In this document: positions 35,098 through 44,321 of the stretch, piece after piece
Position numbering within the stretch: the stretch's first letter is position 1
How the letters are laid out: each line of letters begins with the position of its first letter
Assembly (NCBI RefSeq): GCF_021502655.1
Contig: NZ_JAKFFT010000007.1
Span: 372,001 to 436,000 of the forward strand
DNA length: 64,000 bases
Direction of reading: 5' to 3'
Origin: Dyadobacter sp. CY347
GTDB taxonomy: Bacteria > Bacteroidota > Bacteroidia > Cytophagales > Spirosomataceae
Notes under the pieces: generated by a model
What the model saw: the letters and a program-made list of their open reading frames with translations, nothing else
Database searches by the model: none
What the model was told of the DNA's origin: nothing
Position numbers and translations under genes: made by a program

Positions 35098-37344
35098 ATG
35101 AACGAAGCATTTTTCGATAAAAAAGAATACAAGCCGCTCGACAGGGTGGATGGGCGCCTGAAAGTTACCGGCGCAGCGCAATATTCAGCAGAATATCCAT
35201 TACCGAATATGGCCTATGCCGTGCTCGTTGGCAGCCGGATCGCAAAGGGCACCATTAAGAGCATTGATACCAAAGCAGCCGAACGTGCACCTGGTGTGCT
35301 GGCGGTTATATCACACATGAATGCGATCAAAGTGCCGGGTTACCAGCCCAAGGGCGAACATCCTTCCGAGCCGTCTACCAATGGTCAGCCGCTTCGTGTA
35401 TTTTTTGATAATAAGATATATTCCAATGATCAGCCCATTGTAGCGGTGGTTGCAGTCAGTTTGGAAAAAGCGCAGCATGGAGCTTCGCTGGTGAAGGTCC
35501 AATACAACAAGGAGCAGCATCAGACAGACCTGGAAGCAAACGCCAAAGCAGCAAAACTGCCGGAAGCTGCCAAGAAAAACCCGAAATCTCCAACTGCCGA
35601 TTATGACCGCGGACAAAAAGACGCATTTGAAAATTCCGCTGTAAAAATTGAGGCGGAATATGTGTTGCCTACCGAAATGCATAATCCGATGGAGTTGCAG
35701 GCTATCATCGCACACTGGGAAGCCGACGATAAACTTACGGTGTATGATAAGGTGCAAGGCACAAAAATGACGCAGAAGAATTTTGCGAAAGAATGGAATT
35801 TGCCTGAGGAAAATGTGAAGTGCATTACCACGTTTGTTGGCGGTGCATTTGGGAACGGGCTGCACAACTGGCCGCACGAAACAGCTGCGATCATTGCTGC
35901 AAAACAGGTGAAAAGACCTGTTAAGCTGGTTTTGACACGCGAGCAAATGTTCACGATGGTGGGGTACCGGCCGCGAACCTGGCAAAAAATCCAGATGGGG
36001 GCCACCCAGGACGGAAAACTGGTTGCCATCAACCACGAGTCTATCGGGCAGACATCCACCTATGAGGAATTTACCGAATCGACTTTACAGCAAACGCGGA
36101 TGATGTATGCTTCACCGAACGTAAGCACGCGTTACCGGATCCTGCCACTCAATGTCGCCACGCCGATCTGGATGCGCGGGCCGGGGGAAGCCACAGGTGC
36201 TTTTGGGTTGGAATCTGCTATGGATGAAATGGCGCATGTCATTGGCATGGACCCGATCGATTTCCGGCTTGCCAACTATACCGAGTCTGATCCGGACAAG
36301 AAAATGCCGTGGTCTACCAAATATATGCGGGAATGCTATGAAGAGGGTAAAAAGCGCATTGGCTGGGAAAACCGGAAACTGAAACCAGGCGAAGTGCGCG
36401 ATGGAGAATGGCTTGTAGGTTATGGAATGGGCACGGGGACATTTGGCGCAAACCGCAGTTCGGCCACCGTACACGCAGAACTGAATAAGGAAGGCAACCT
36501 CATTATGCATTGCGCGATCACTGACATTGGCCCCGGAACCGGAACCGCCATGGTGCAGATCGCATCAAATGCAACGGGCATCCCAACCGAAAAAATAACA
36601 TTTCACCTCGGAAGTTCCGAATTCCCGAATGCGGGTTTGCAAGGTGGTTCTTCTACTGTAAATAGTGTAGGGCCAGCGGTGCTGTCGGCCTGCAATGCAT
36701 TGAAAGAACAGCTCATTACCATGGCAGCGGCCAAAGGAAATGCAGCATTCAATTCTGCAAAGGCTGATGATCTGATGTTTGATAAAAATGAATTGCAGCT
36801 CGGTGGTAAGTCTGCAAAAACGACGCTCGCCGATTTATTTAAACAAAATAACATTGAAAAAATAGAGACCACCAAAGAGTCCAAACCCGACGAAAACCGC
36901 ACTAAATATTCCATGTATGCATTCTCGATGCACTTTGCCAAAGTCCATGTGCATCCGTTCACAGGTCAGGTACGGGTCAAAAAGATTGTTTGCTGCGCGG
37001 ATGCAGGCACGATCGTAAGTCCGAAAACCGCAGCCAGCCAGATGATCGGCGGCGCCACGGGCGGCATTGGCATGGCATTGACAGAAGATGCGGTGATGGA
37101 CCACCGTTTTGGCCGTTATGTGACCAAAGACCTGGCGGATTACCACATGCCGGTTCACGCCGACGTGCCGGATATTGATGTTTATTTTGTAAACAAACCT
37201 GATTTGCTGGCCGATCCTGTGGGTAGTAAAGGGCTGGGCGAAATCGCGATCATAGGCGTAGCGCCCGCAATTGCGAATGCAGTTTTCAATGCAACAGGTA
37301 AACGAATCCGGGAGCTGCCGATCACTCCGGACAAGCTGATTTGA
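35098..37344 (+). CDS. paoC: Molybdopterin-binding catalytic subunit of aldehyde oxidase (PaoC-like)
   Basis: The 748-aa protein is the large subunit of the xanthine oxidase family. Cofactor and active-site elements visible are FVGGAFGNGLHNWPHE, the arginine in WMRGPGEATGAFGLE, the LQGGSSTVNSVGPA segment and the catalytic glutamate in KGLGEIAIIG near the C-terminus. It oxidises aldehydes to acids. No XdhC/PaoD-type cofactor-insertion chaperone gene is adjacent, so maturation must rely on a gene elsewhere. Confidence 0.93.
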   Translation: MNEAFFDKKEYKPLDRVDGRLKVTGAAQYSAEYPLPNMAYAVLVGSRIAKGTIKSIDTKAAERAPGVLAVISHMNAIKVPGYQPKGEHPSEPSTNGQPLRVFFDNKIYSNDQPIVAVVAVSLEKAQHGASLVKVQYNKEQHQTDLEANAKAAKLPEAAKKNPKSPTADYDRGQKDAFENSAVKIEAEYVLPTEMHNPMELQAIIAHWEADDKLTVYDKVQGTKMTQKNFAKEWNLPEENVKCITTFVGGAFGNGLHNWPHETAAIIAAKQVKRPVKLVLTREQMFTMVGYRPRTWQKIQMGATQDGKLVAINHESIGQTSTYEEFTESTLQQTRMMYASPNVSTRYRILPLNVATPIWMRGPGEATGAFGLESAMDEMAHVIGMDPIDFRLANYTESDPDKKMPWSTKYMRECYEEGKKRIGWENRKLKPGEVRDGEWLVGYGMGTGTFGANRSSATVHAELNKEGNLIMHCAITDIGPGTGTAMVQIASNATGIPTEKITFHLGSSEFPNAGLQGGSSTVNSVGPAVLSACNALKEQLITMAAAKGNAAFNSAKADDLMFDKNELQLGGKSAKTTLADLFKQNNIEKIETTKESKPDENRTKYSMYAFSMHFAKVHVHPFTGQVRVKKIVCCADAGTIVSPKTAASQMIGGATGGIGMALTEDAVMDHRFGRYVTKDLADYHMPVHADVPDIDVYFVNKPDLLADPVGSKGLGEIAIIGVAPAIANAVFNATGKRIRELPITPDKLI

Positions 37345-37383
37345 GTTTGGGCTGTGATCTTCGCAATGCATTGGCAACTACTA

Positions 37384-39189
37384 CTACCTGTCCAGCTGCT
37401 TATCAATTTCCAATGCAGCACTGATTAAGGCCAGGTGGGTAAATGCTTGCGGAAAGTTGCCCAGGTGTTCGGCTTTGTGGCCGATCTGTTCACTAAATAA
37501 TCCCAGGTGATTGGCATAGCCTATCATTTTCTCAAAACTATCAAGCGCCTTTGAGACTTCGCCGCTTTTGGCCAGGGACTCGATATACCAGAAGGAGCAC
37601 ATATTGAATGTTCCTTCTTCACCTTCAAGGCCGTCAAATGATGTTTCGCCGTTTTTGTATCGATATAAAAGCACGTCCACCCCAAGCTGCTCTTCCACCA
37701 CTTTTAATGTAGATAACCAGCGCGGTTCGTAAGGTGAGATGAAATGCATCAGCGACATGAGCAATACGCTGGCGTCCACGGTTTTCGCGCCTTTATGCTG
37801 CACCCATGCACCAATTTCATCGTTCCAGAAATTTTCGTAAATGTCTGTATAAATGTCATCACGCACTTTTTTCCAATCCTGCTCCGGAAAAGGAAACGAG
37901 CGGTGCTGCCCGATTTTGATCGCGCGGTCCATCGCCACCCAGCACATCAGCCGGCTGTGCAGGAAATGTTTTTCTGTATTCCGTATTTCCCAGATCCCGT
38001 GATCGGCTGTTTTCCACTTTTTGGTAACCACATTCACCTGTTTCACAATGGTTTCCCAAAACTCAAACGTAATCGCCGAATGCTGTTTATTGTAAATGTA
38101 AATGGTGTCGATCAGTTCTCCGTAAATGTCGAGCTGATACTGGTCCTGCGCACCATTGCCGATCCGAACAGGCTTTGAGTTTTGATAACCGCTCAAATGT
38201 TCCAGTTCTTTTTCCTCCATATCATGCCCGCCATCGATCGTATACATGAGGTAAAGCTTATCTTCCTGGGCACGATCGTGGATCCATTCCAGAAACGCCG
38301 TCGCTTCGTCCGTATAACCAAGCCGCAGGAATGCATACATCGTAAATGCAGCGTCCCTGATCCACATAAAGCGGTAATCCCAGTTCCGGCCACCGCCGAT
38401 GACTTCCGGTAAACTGAATGTCGGCGCTGCCACCATAGAACCCTGTTCGCGGGAAGTAAGCAGTTTCAGTGTTATGGCCGAGCGGTTCACAGCGCCAGTC
38501 CAGCGACCTTTGTATGTGGATTTTTTGGACCAGTTTCGCCAGAAATCAACCGTATCCTGGTAAGTATCTTTTTTATAAGCCTCAATCGGGTTTTCATCGT
38601 CCACCTGTGTTTTGCCACATTCCAACACCAGATAGGCCGTCTTTCCCTGTTCCAGTGTAAACTCGGCATAACCCGCATTTTTCTTAATCTGCAATGGAAC
38701 GTCCGCTATGAGGCGCATAACCGTTCCATCTTTATCATTTGCCTTGAAATAGACACCCTCATCACGAATTTCGCAAATATGCGACGCGCCCGCGTAATCA
38801 AACGCAGGCTCACATTTCGCCTGAAAAGTGATATTGCCACGCACCGTTTTCACCTGTCGCACGATTGCATTCGATTTGTCCATCTGGTCGTCAACCGGCA
38901 TATAGTCAGTCACTTCCGCGATGCCATACTCTGAGAAGAACCGGGTAAGCAGCACAGCTGTTGCGGGCAGGTAAAGTTGTTTGGTATTATAGCCATCCAT
39001 TTGCGGATAAATACCGAAGCTCCCACCGTTTTTGTTATCCAGTAATTTGGAAAAGACAGTAGGGGAATCGAAAGCCGGGTAACACATGAAATCGATAGAG
39101 GCTTCCACGGACACAAGGGCAACAGTTTTGAGATTTCCAATCAATCCATAATCCTCAATCCGCGCATGTTCAGGGTTCTTTCTGGGCAT
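37384..39189 (-). CDS. Glycoside hydrolase family 15 protein (glucoamylase/trehalase-like)
   Basis: The 601-aa protein has the bacterial GH15 plan: an N-terminal beta domain (RIEDYGLIGNLKTVALVS at residues 10-27) and an (alpha/alpha)6 barrel. NWDYRFMWIRDAAFTMYAF near 268-286 carries the general acid region, and GLEGEEGTFNMCSFWYIESL near 515-534 carries the second catalytic glutamate. There is no signal peptide, so it acts in the cytoplasm on glycogen-like oligosaccharides or trehalose. It converges on paoC. Confidence 0.9.
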   Translation of the reverse strand: MPRKNPEHARIEDYGLIGNLKTVALVSVEASIDFMCYPAFDSPTVFSKLLDNKNGGSFGIYPQMDGYNTKQLYLPATAVLLTRFFSEYGIAEVTDYMPVDDQMDKSNAIVRQVKTVRGNITFQAKCEPAFDYAGASHICEIRDEGVYFKANDKDGTVMRLIADVPLQIKKNAGYAEFTLEQGKTAYLVLECGKTQVDDENPIEAYKKDTYQDTVDFWRNWSKKSTYKGRWTGAVNRSAITLKLLTSREQGSMVAAPTFSLPEVIGGGRNWDYRFMWIRDAAFTMYAFLRLGYTDEATAFLEWIHDRAQEDKLYLMYTIDGGHDMEEKELEHLSGYQNSKPVRIGNGAQDQYQLDIYGELIDTIYIYNKQHSAITFEFWETIVKQVNVVTKKWKTADHGIWEIRNTEKHFLHSRLMCWVAMDRAIKIGQHRSFPFPEQDWKKVRDDIYTDIYENFWNDEIGAWVQHKGAKTVDASVLLMSLMHFISPYEPRWLSTLKVVEEQLGVDVLLYRYKNGETSFDGLEGEEGTFNMCSFWYIESLAKSGEVSKALDSFEKMIGYANHLGLFSEQIGHKAEHLGNFPQAFTHLALISAALEIDKQLDR

Positions 39190-39480
39190 TTGTTTTGTTG
39201 TGAGTGTGAGAAGTTGTGTGTGTAAATTATCACGCCAGGGAACGCCCTCACCGCGTTGCTATGCAGGATTCGTTTCGGTGGAAGGGCCGTTTCGCGAATA
39301 AAATCCCCAATTTCCGGCTTCCGGACAATATCAAAGCCAAGCTCACCCGATCACTTTACCGTTCAATCAACCAGCCCCGCCGCAGGGAAAGCGCGAACCG
39401 TTTTAGACGTGCTAGGGCATAGGATTCGATGTTGTGTTTGAAAGTTTAGTTACCATTTTTTCACTTAAATCAAAACACAC
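39190..39480. other. Intergenic region upstream of GH15 and a lipoprotein gene
   Basis: These 291 bp contain no convincing gene. A 68-codon frame (39216-39422) is Arg-rich, without homology that I recognise and probably noise. Confidence 0.3.
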
Positions 39481-39888
39481 ATGAAAACGAACAGATTAAT
39501 TTTCGTCATAGCCGCTTTAATAACAATGCTGGGCTCTTGTAAGATGAAGGACATTACAAAAGACTCTCCTTTGATTACAGTCGTTTCCCCCACGCGTAAC
39601 CAGGATGTAAAAGACATCACCGCATTCAATGTTGAGGCAATCATTGAACCGAAAGATAAGTCGGTGATGAGTTACTATGTAATGCTCCTGGATCATGATG
39701 CACGCAAGATTTTCGACAAAGAGATCAAGTGCGATTGCAAAGGAGAGAAGCGAATAAATGTTAAAGAGTCAATTGAGTATGATGTTAATCAGTCAACCGA
39801 TGTGCTTTTGCGAATATTGGTATTTTTCGAAGATGGCACCATTACGGAAGAGGAAGTTCCTTTTAAAATGATTGATACTAAAATTTGA
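39481..39888 (+). CDS. Hypothetical lipoprotein
   Basis: The 135-aa protein has a lipoprotein signal with lipobox MLGSC (Cys near residue 20). The mature part looks like a single immunoglobulin-like beta domain (ITVVSPTRNQDVKDITAFNVEA). I do not recognise the family. It precedes the TonB receptor gene by 174 bp, with a hairpin between, so it may be cotranscribed or separate. Confidence 0.65.
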   Translation: MKTNRLIFVIAALITMLGSCKMKDITKDSPLITVVSPTRNQDVKDITAFNVEAIIEPKDKSVMSYYVMLLDHDARKIFDKEIKCDCKGEKRINVKESIEYDVNQSTDVLLRILVFFEDGTITEEEVPFKMIDTKI

Positions 39889-39979
39889 GATTGTCTGATT
39901 TCCTGGGTAGCACTTTTCAAACAGCTCTAACAGTTAAATTATATTCTTCATCGCGCATTCAGTGTAAACATTATCGTGT

Positions 39980-40019
39980 GTTCAGGCAATGCCGGACAGG
40001 GAATCCGGTATGCCTGAAC
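39980..40019. repeat. Strong hairpin upstream of the TonB receptor gene
   Basis: GTTCAGGCA (39980-39988) pairs with TGCCTGAAC (40011-40019), and CCGGA (39992-39996) with TCCGG (40004-40008), around a CAGGGAA loop. No T run follows in either direction, so it is a leader structure or operator rather than a standard terminator. Confidence 0.55.
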
Positions 40020-40062
40020 TAAAAAAGCAATGTGCCCATGAATGTCATTAGCTTAAAAATCT

Positions 40063-42468
40063 ATGAAAATAACCATCTTAATAGCCCTATGCCTTGCATC
40101 CATGCATGTTTTCGGGCAAAAACGTATAACCATAAGCGGTTTTGTAAAGGAGAAGGGTAGCCAGGAATTGTTGACTGGTGCTAATGTGTATATTACACGC
40201 ACAGCAACCGGAGCTGCAACTAATAATTATGGGTTCTATTCACTTACGATCCCTGCCTCGGATTCTGTTACCATTACTTGTTCATTAGTCGGTTATGAGA
40301 CATTAAACCAGACCATTTCAGCGCTAAGAGATATGGAGTTAAACCTGGCGTTGCCCTCGATCCGCCAACTCGATGAAGTTACTATTTCTGCCTGGAAGCA
40401 GGAAGACAATGTCAGCGGATCGGCTCAAATGAGTGTGGTGGAAATTCCGATTGAACAGATCAAGAAAATTCCTTCGCTACTAGGAGAGAAGGATGTTTTA
40501 CGCGGGCTGCAATTGATGCCCGGCGTCCAGAAAGGCACGGAGGGCCAGACAGGGTTGTATGTACGCGGAGGCGGACCGGATCAAAACCTGATCATTCTGG
40601 ACGATGCCGTCGTGTATAATGCGAGCCATTTATTTGGCTTCTTTTCAGTTTTTAACAGCGATGCGATCAAGCGGGTTGAGTTGACAAAAGGCGGATTTCC
40701 GGCGCGTTACGGCGGGCGGCTTTCTTCGGTTGTAGAAATGGATATGAAAGAAGGGAGCAAGGAAAAACTGCACGGAGAAGGCGGGATCGGGCTTATTGCT
40801 TCGCGGCTGACTTTGGAAGGGCCGATAGCAAAAGGCAAATCCTCGTTTCTTATTTCCGGGCGACGGACGTATATCGATGTCCTGGCTGCTCCAGTGATAG
40901 CATATACGCAGAAGAAAAAAGGTCAGAACGGGTTCAAGCCGGGTTACTATTTTTATGATTTGAATGCCAAGATCAATTATGATCTTGATCCAAAAAACAA
41001 GCTTTATGTCAGCGGCTATCTGGGCAAAGATAAATTTTCCGTCAAAGAAGAACATGGCGCATTCAAAATGAAAGCTGGCTTGGATTGGGGGAATGCAACC
41101 GGCACCATGCGCTGGAACCATGTTTTCAACCGTAAGCTTTTTGCCAATACTGCTTTCGTTTTTACGAGTTTCAATTTCACTACAACGAGTTATTTTAGGG
41201 AAGCCGTTGGCAATAGCGATGAAATGACCGAGTCGAGGCTCCGTTATGATTCGCGTATTCAGGATTTGAGTTTTAAAAGTGATTTTGATTTTTATCCCAA
41301 TGCGTCACATGCTATCAAGTTTGGCTTGCAGGCTACGCGGCACAAATCTACGCCGTCGGCACTCGCGCTGTCGGGATCTACGCCAGAAGAAACCGTTGAT
41401 CCGGTTGAAAAGCCGGTTTATTCAATGGAAGGCGGTGCTTACTTTGAAGACACATGGCAGCCGTTCGATGCATTAAAAATGAATTTGGGCTTTCGGTTAA
41501 GTTATTTCAAAGCAGGCAAAAAACAGTACATTAATCCGGAGCCTAGGTTTTCTGCAGCATTAAGGCTGGCACCCGACTTCTCCGCAAAAGCTTCCTATGC
41601 CCGGATGAACCAGTATGTGCATTTATTGTCTAACACGGGCCTTGGCTTGCCAACCGATTTGTGGGTGACCAGCACAGATCGGATTGCGCCGCAGCAGTCG
41701 AGCCAGGTTGCATTCGGATTTGCGAAAGATCTGCAGGAACGTGGCTTAACGCTGACATTGGAAGGATTTTATAAAGGTATGAACCGAATCCTAAGTTACC
41801 GGGAAGGTGCCAGTTTTATCAATATAAGCGGAGAAAATGCTACTGATGTAGACTGGCAGGACAATGTTACAACAGGAAAAGGCTGGTCGTACGGTTCTGA
41901 ATTTTTAGTCCAAAAGAAAAGTGGAAAGCTTTCCGGCTGGGTAGGGTACACATTGTCCTGGATTTACTGGAAATTCCCAGAACTCAACAACGGGCAGACA
42001 TTCAATCCGCGCTATGACCGTCGACATGACCTTTCTATTGTGGGAATTTACGAATTCAGTAAACGCATTACCATGTCTGCAAGCTGGGTTTATGGGACTG
42101 GAAATGCCCTGACAGTACCCAGTGCTACATATTATCCTGTTAGCGATAACTTTTTCAATCGATTTGACCCCGCAGACAAAATACTTAACAGCAATTACAG
42201 AGAATTTAGGGCATCTGAATTTCCCACAAAGAACAGTTTCCGTGCAGAAGCGTTTCACAGGATGGACCTTTCAATACAGTTTCATAAGAAAAAGAAACGC
42301 CATGAACGGACTTGGGAATTCAGTGTTTATAATGCTTACAATCGCAAAAATCCATTTTTCTACGATCGTTCGGAAGAAGAGACCGCAAATGGGGAGTGGA
42401 AAACGGTGCTGAAAAAATATTCCCTGTTTCCTGTCTTACCTTCATTCAGTTACAATTTTAAATTTTGA
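40063..42468 (+). CDS. TonB-dependent receptor with carboxypeptidase-regulatory-like domain
   Basis: The 801-aa protein has a signal peptide (residues 1-18), a CarboxypepD_reg-like domain (ISGFVKEKGSQELLTGANVY, about 23-42), a plug domain (LYVRGGGPDQNLIILDDAVVYN near 165-186) and a beta barrel to the C-terminus (SYNFKF). It imports a ligand across the outer membrane, powered by TonB. The DUF4249 lipoprotein gene follows after 3 bp, a pairing that is frequent in Bacteroidota. The substrate is unknown. Confidence 0.9.
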   Translation: MKITILIALCLASMHVFGQKRITISGFVKEKGSQELLTGANVYITRTATGAATNNYGFYSLTIPASDSVTITCSLVGYETLNQTISALRDMELNLALPSIRQLDEVTISAWKQEDNVSGSAQMSVVEIPIEQIKKIPSLLGEKDVLRGLQLMPGVQKGTEGQTGLYVRGGGPDQNLIILDDAVVYNASHLFGFFSVFNSDAIKRVELTKGGFPARYGGRLSSVVEMDMKEGSKEKLHGEGGIGLIASRLTLEGPIAKGKSSFLISGRRTYIDVLAAPVIAYTQKKKGQNGFKPGYYFYDLNAKINYDLDPKNKLYVSGYLGKDKFSVKEEHGAFKMKAGLDWGNATGTMRWNHVFNRKLFANTAFVFTSFNFTTTSYFREAVGNSDEMTESRLRYDSRIQDLSFKSDFDFYPNASHAIKFGLQATRHKSTPSALALSGSTPEETVDPVEKPVYSMEGGAYFEDTWQPFDALKMNLGFRLSYFKAGKKQYINPEPRFSAALRLAPDFSAKASYARMNQYVHLLSNTGLGLPTDLWVTSTDRIAPQQSSQVAFGFAKDLQERGLTLTLEGFYKGMNRILSYREGASFINISGENATDVDWQDNVTTGKGWSYGSEFLVQKKSGKLSGWVGYTLSWIYWKFPELNNGQTFNPRYDRRHDLSIVGIYEFSKRITMSASWVYGTGNALTVPSATYYPVSDNFFNRFDPADKILNSNYREFRASEFPTKNSFRAEAFHRMDLSIQFHKKKKRHERTWEFSVYNAYNRKNPFFYDRSEEETANGEWKTVLKKYSLFPVLPSFSYNFKF

Positions 42469-42471
42469 GCC

Positions 42472-43428
42472 ATGAACCTGATCAGATCCATTTTCAGCAT
42501 TGCGCTGTTATGCATTATTTTTTTCGCGTGTGAAACGCCTTTAACCAATATTCCACCTTCGAAATTGCCGCAGACGGAATCCAAGCTGGTTGTTAATTCC
42601 ATCATTTCGCCCCAGTTGCCCTACATCAATGTTCTGGTCACGGAGTCGGTCCCGTTGTTTACAAAAACGGAAGCGACAGAAAGACGTGTGGAAAACGCAA
42701 CTGTCAAGATTTCTGATGGTGTGAACGAGATCAACATTCCATATGATGAGGAAAACAGAATTTACACCATTTCACTGTCCAAATTCCCGATTAAAGATTC
42801 AAAAACGTACTATTTATCTGTGTCAGACAAAACCAGAAGCGTTACTTCTAAATGTACGGTTCCCGGCAAAAAACCGGTGATCAAATCATACGAGATTGAC
42901 ACGCTCCTTGTCGACAATGTGGATATGAAAGATACTGTTCTGACATTACAAATGAGCTGGCAAGACGTTCCGGGTGACACAAACTATTACAAAGTTGATG
43001 CAGGTATCGATTATCAATATTCTGTTGCTAAATGGACAGATGAGACTGGACTTAGCGAGGAAACATTGACTGGAAATTTCCATTTCTACTGGCAGGGACA
43101 GGAAGGAAAAAGTGAATTTATGACTGATAGATATATTGACGGCAAGAACATAAGTTCGCTTCTTGGGAAATTCAATTTTTTTGGTCCCCGGCAATTAACT
43201 ATGAAAGATGGGAAACTGGTCACCTATTTCCCAAAAAGCAAAGTCTTAGCGGTTTTGCTGCAAGTTTTAAATCTCGATGTCAATTATTATAAATACATGC
43301 GTTCAATCGAGATTAAAGAAAACTCAGACACGCCATTTTCTGAACCCGCGCCGCTATACTCCAACATTCATGGCGGGCTGGGATGTTTCGCTGCTTACAA
43401 CGCAGCGCAGGTAAAGGTGGTGTTTTAG
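42472..43428 (+). CDS. DUF4249 lipoprotein, partner of TonB-dependent receptor
   Basis: The 318-aa protein has a lipoprotein signal (CIIFFACETPL, Cys near 20) and the DUF4249 layout: SKLVVNSIISPQLPYINVLVTES near 36-58 followed by beta-sandwich sequence. It is translated from an ATG 3 bp after the receptor stop. By position it is probably the surface or periplasmic binding partner of that receptor. Confidence 0.85.
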   Translation: MNLIRSIFSIALLCIIFFACETPLTNIPPSKLPQTESKLVVNSIISPQLPYINVLVTESVPLFTKTEATERRVENATVKISDGVNEINIPYDEENRIYTISLSKFPIKDSKTYYLSVSDKTRSVTSKCTVPGKKPVIKSYEIDTLLVDNVDMKDTVLTLQMSWQDVPGDTNYYKVDAGIDYQYSVAKWTDETGLSEETLTGNFHFYWQGQEGKSEFMTDRYIDGKNISSLLGKFNFFGPRQLTMKDGKLVTYFPKSKVLAVLLQVLNLDVNYYKYMRSIEIKENSDTPFSEPAPLYSNIHGGLGCFAAYNAAQVKVVF

Positions 43429-43530
43429 CTGGTTGCTACTTGTGACCAGCGAGCCTGAATGAATGGACATTTTGTTAATTGGTTCAAAAGCAGAAAATTT
43501 GCTTGTCTCAATTAATTCAATTTTACATTG

Positions 43531-43905
43531 ATGAATATTATATCGCATCCAATGGGAGATGTTCAGGTTGGTGAAGTCACATCTGACAAGCTGATTATTG
43601 AAACAACCGAAGATGGGCTGGACCTTCTCGGGAACCTTTATTACCAGGGATTTGACAGCATTATCATTCACGAAGCGAACATTACGCCCTCCTTTTTTGA
43701 CCTAAAAACCGGAATTGCCGGAGAGATCCTTCAAAAATTCTCAAACTACCGAATGCGCCTGGCCATCATCGGCGACTTTGACAAATATCCTGGAAAGAGT
43801 ATTCAGGATTTCATTAGGGAAAGTAACCGGGGTGGGAGGATTAACTTTCTGAGTAGTGTTTCTGAGGCATTGGAGAGAATGAGCGGGCGCCGTTGCGCTG
43901 AATGA
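43531..43905 (+). CDS. DUF4180 domain-containing protein
   Basis: The 124-aa protein starts at ATG 43531, one codon after a TTG. Sequence such as EDGLDLLGNLYYQGFDSIIIHEANITPSFFDLKTGIAGEILQKF (seen at about residues 28-70 in pieces) fits DUF4180, a single-domain cytoplasmic family of unknown function. It is monocistronic with a terminator behind it. Confidence 0.82.
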   Translation: MNIISHPMGDVQVGEVTSDKLIIETTEDGLDLLGNLYYQGFDSIIIHEANITPSFFDLKTGIAGEILQKFSNYRMRLAIIGDFDKYPGKSIQDFIRESNRGGRINFLSSVSEALERMSGRRCAE

Positions 43906-43939
43906 GCGGACTCCTTTGCACTGAATGTTTAAATCTCCT

Positions 43940-43983
43940 AATTAAGCCAGGTAAGCCTTGTTTGGATTGCCTGGCTTAATTTT
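43940..43983 (+). terminator. Terminator after the DUF4180 gene
   Basis: AATTAAGCCAGG (43940-43951) and its perfect complement (43970-43981) form a 12-bp stem followed by TT. Confidence 0.75.
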
Positions 43984-44043
43984 GTCACTGCTGGCACAGA
44001 TTTTTATCTACCCACATTACAATTCATCAACAAGCTAAAAAAC

Positions 44044-44199
44044 ATGAAATCGTCAGCAAAAAATCAGGAGTTATTCGAAGATCAAAACATATTTGAAAAC
44101 ACCAATCCATTTCAGCGTGAAAGTGCTTCGGCCAGCATGCAGAAGTCGGGAAAGAGACCAAGGATTATGAAGCCGCTTTATTCGGTTCGCTTGTCATAA
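44044..44199 (+). pseudogene. Small ORF, possibly a frameshifted gene remnant
   Basis: A 51-codon ORF (MKSSAKNQELFEDQNIFENT ...) ends at 44197-44199. From about 44136 another frame reads protein-like sequence (AEVGKETKDYEAALFGSLVI, then MVKGSINTAIHSIRHTIKKYG) into the next terminator. A single frameshift could join the two into one small helical protein. I cannot tell a decayed gene from a spurious reading. Confidence 0.35.
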
Positions 44200-44258
44200 T
44201 GGTCAAAGGCAGTATCAACACCGCTATTCACAGCATTAGACACACTATCAAAAAATAT

Positions 44259-44307
44259 GGCCTGGAAGTTGAGATACATATCAACCCACCAGGCCTTTCT
44301 ATTTTTA
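44259..44307. terminator. Bidirectional terminator downstream of the AraC gene
   Basis: GGCCTGG (44259-44265) pairs with CCAGGCC (44289-44295), with an inner GTTGA/TCAAC stem; T-rich tracts lie on both outer sides. Confidence 0.7.
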
Positions 44308-44321
44308 TTTCCGTTAAATTT

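Noticed and set aside
35311-36036. 241-codon open frame on the minus strand inside paoC
   Set aside because: Antisense to a confident gene; His/Cys-rich translation typical of shadow frames.
39216-39422. 68-codon Arg-rich plus-strand frame upstream of the lipoprotein gene
   Set aside because: No signal, domain or good start context; composition fits random GC-rich intergenic DNA.
43977-43984. TAATTTTG, a perfect TAnnTTTG promoter match
   Set aside because: It lies within the 3' arm and T tract of the DUF4180 terminator, so the match is explained by the hairpin.
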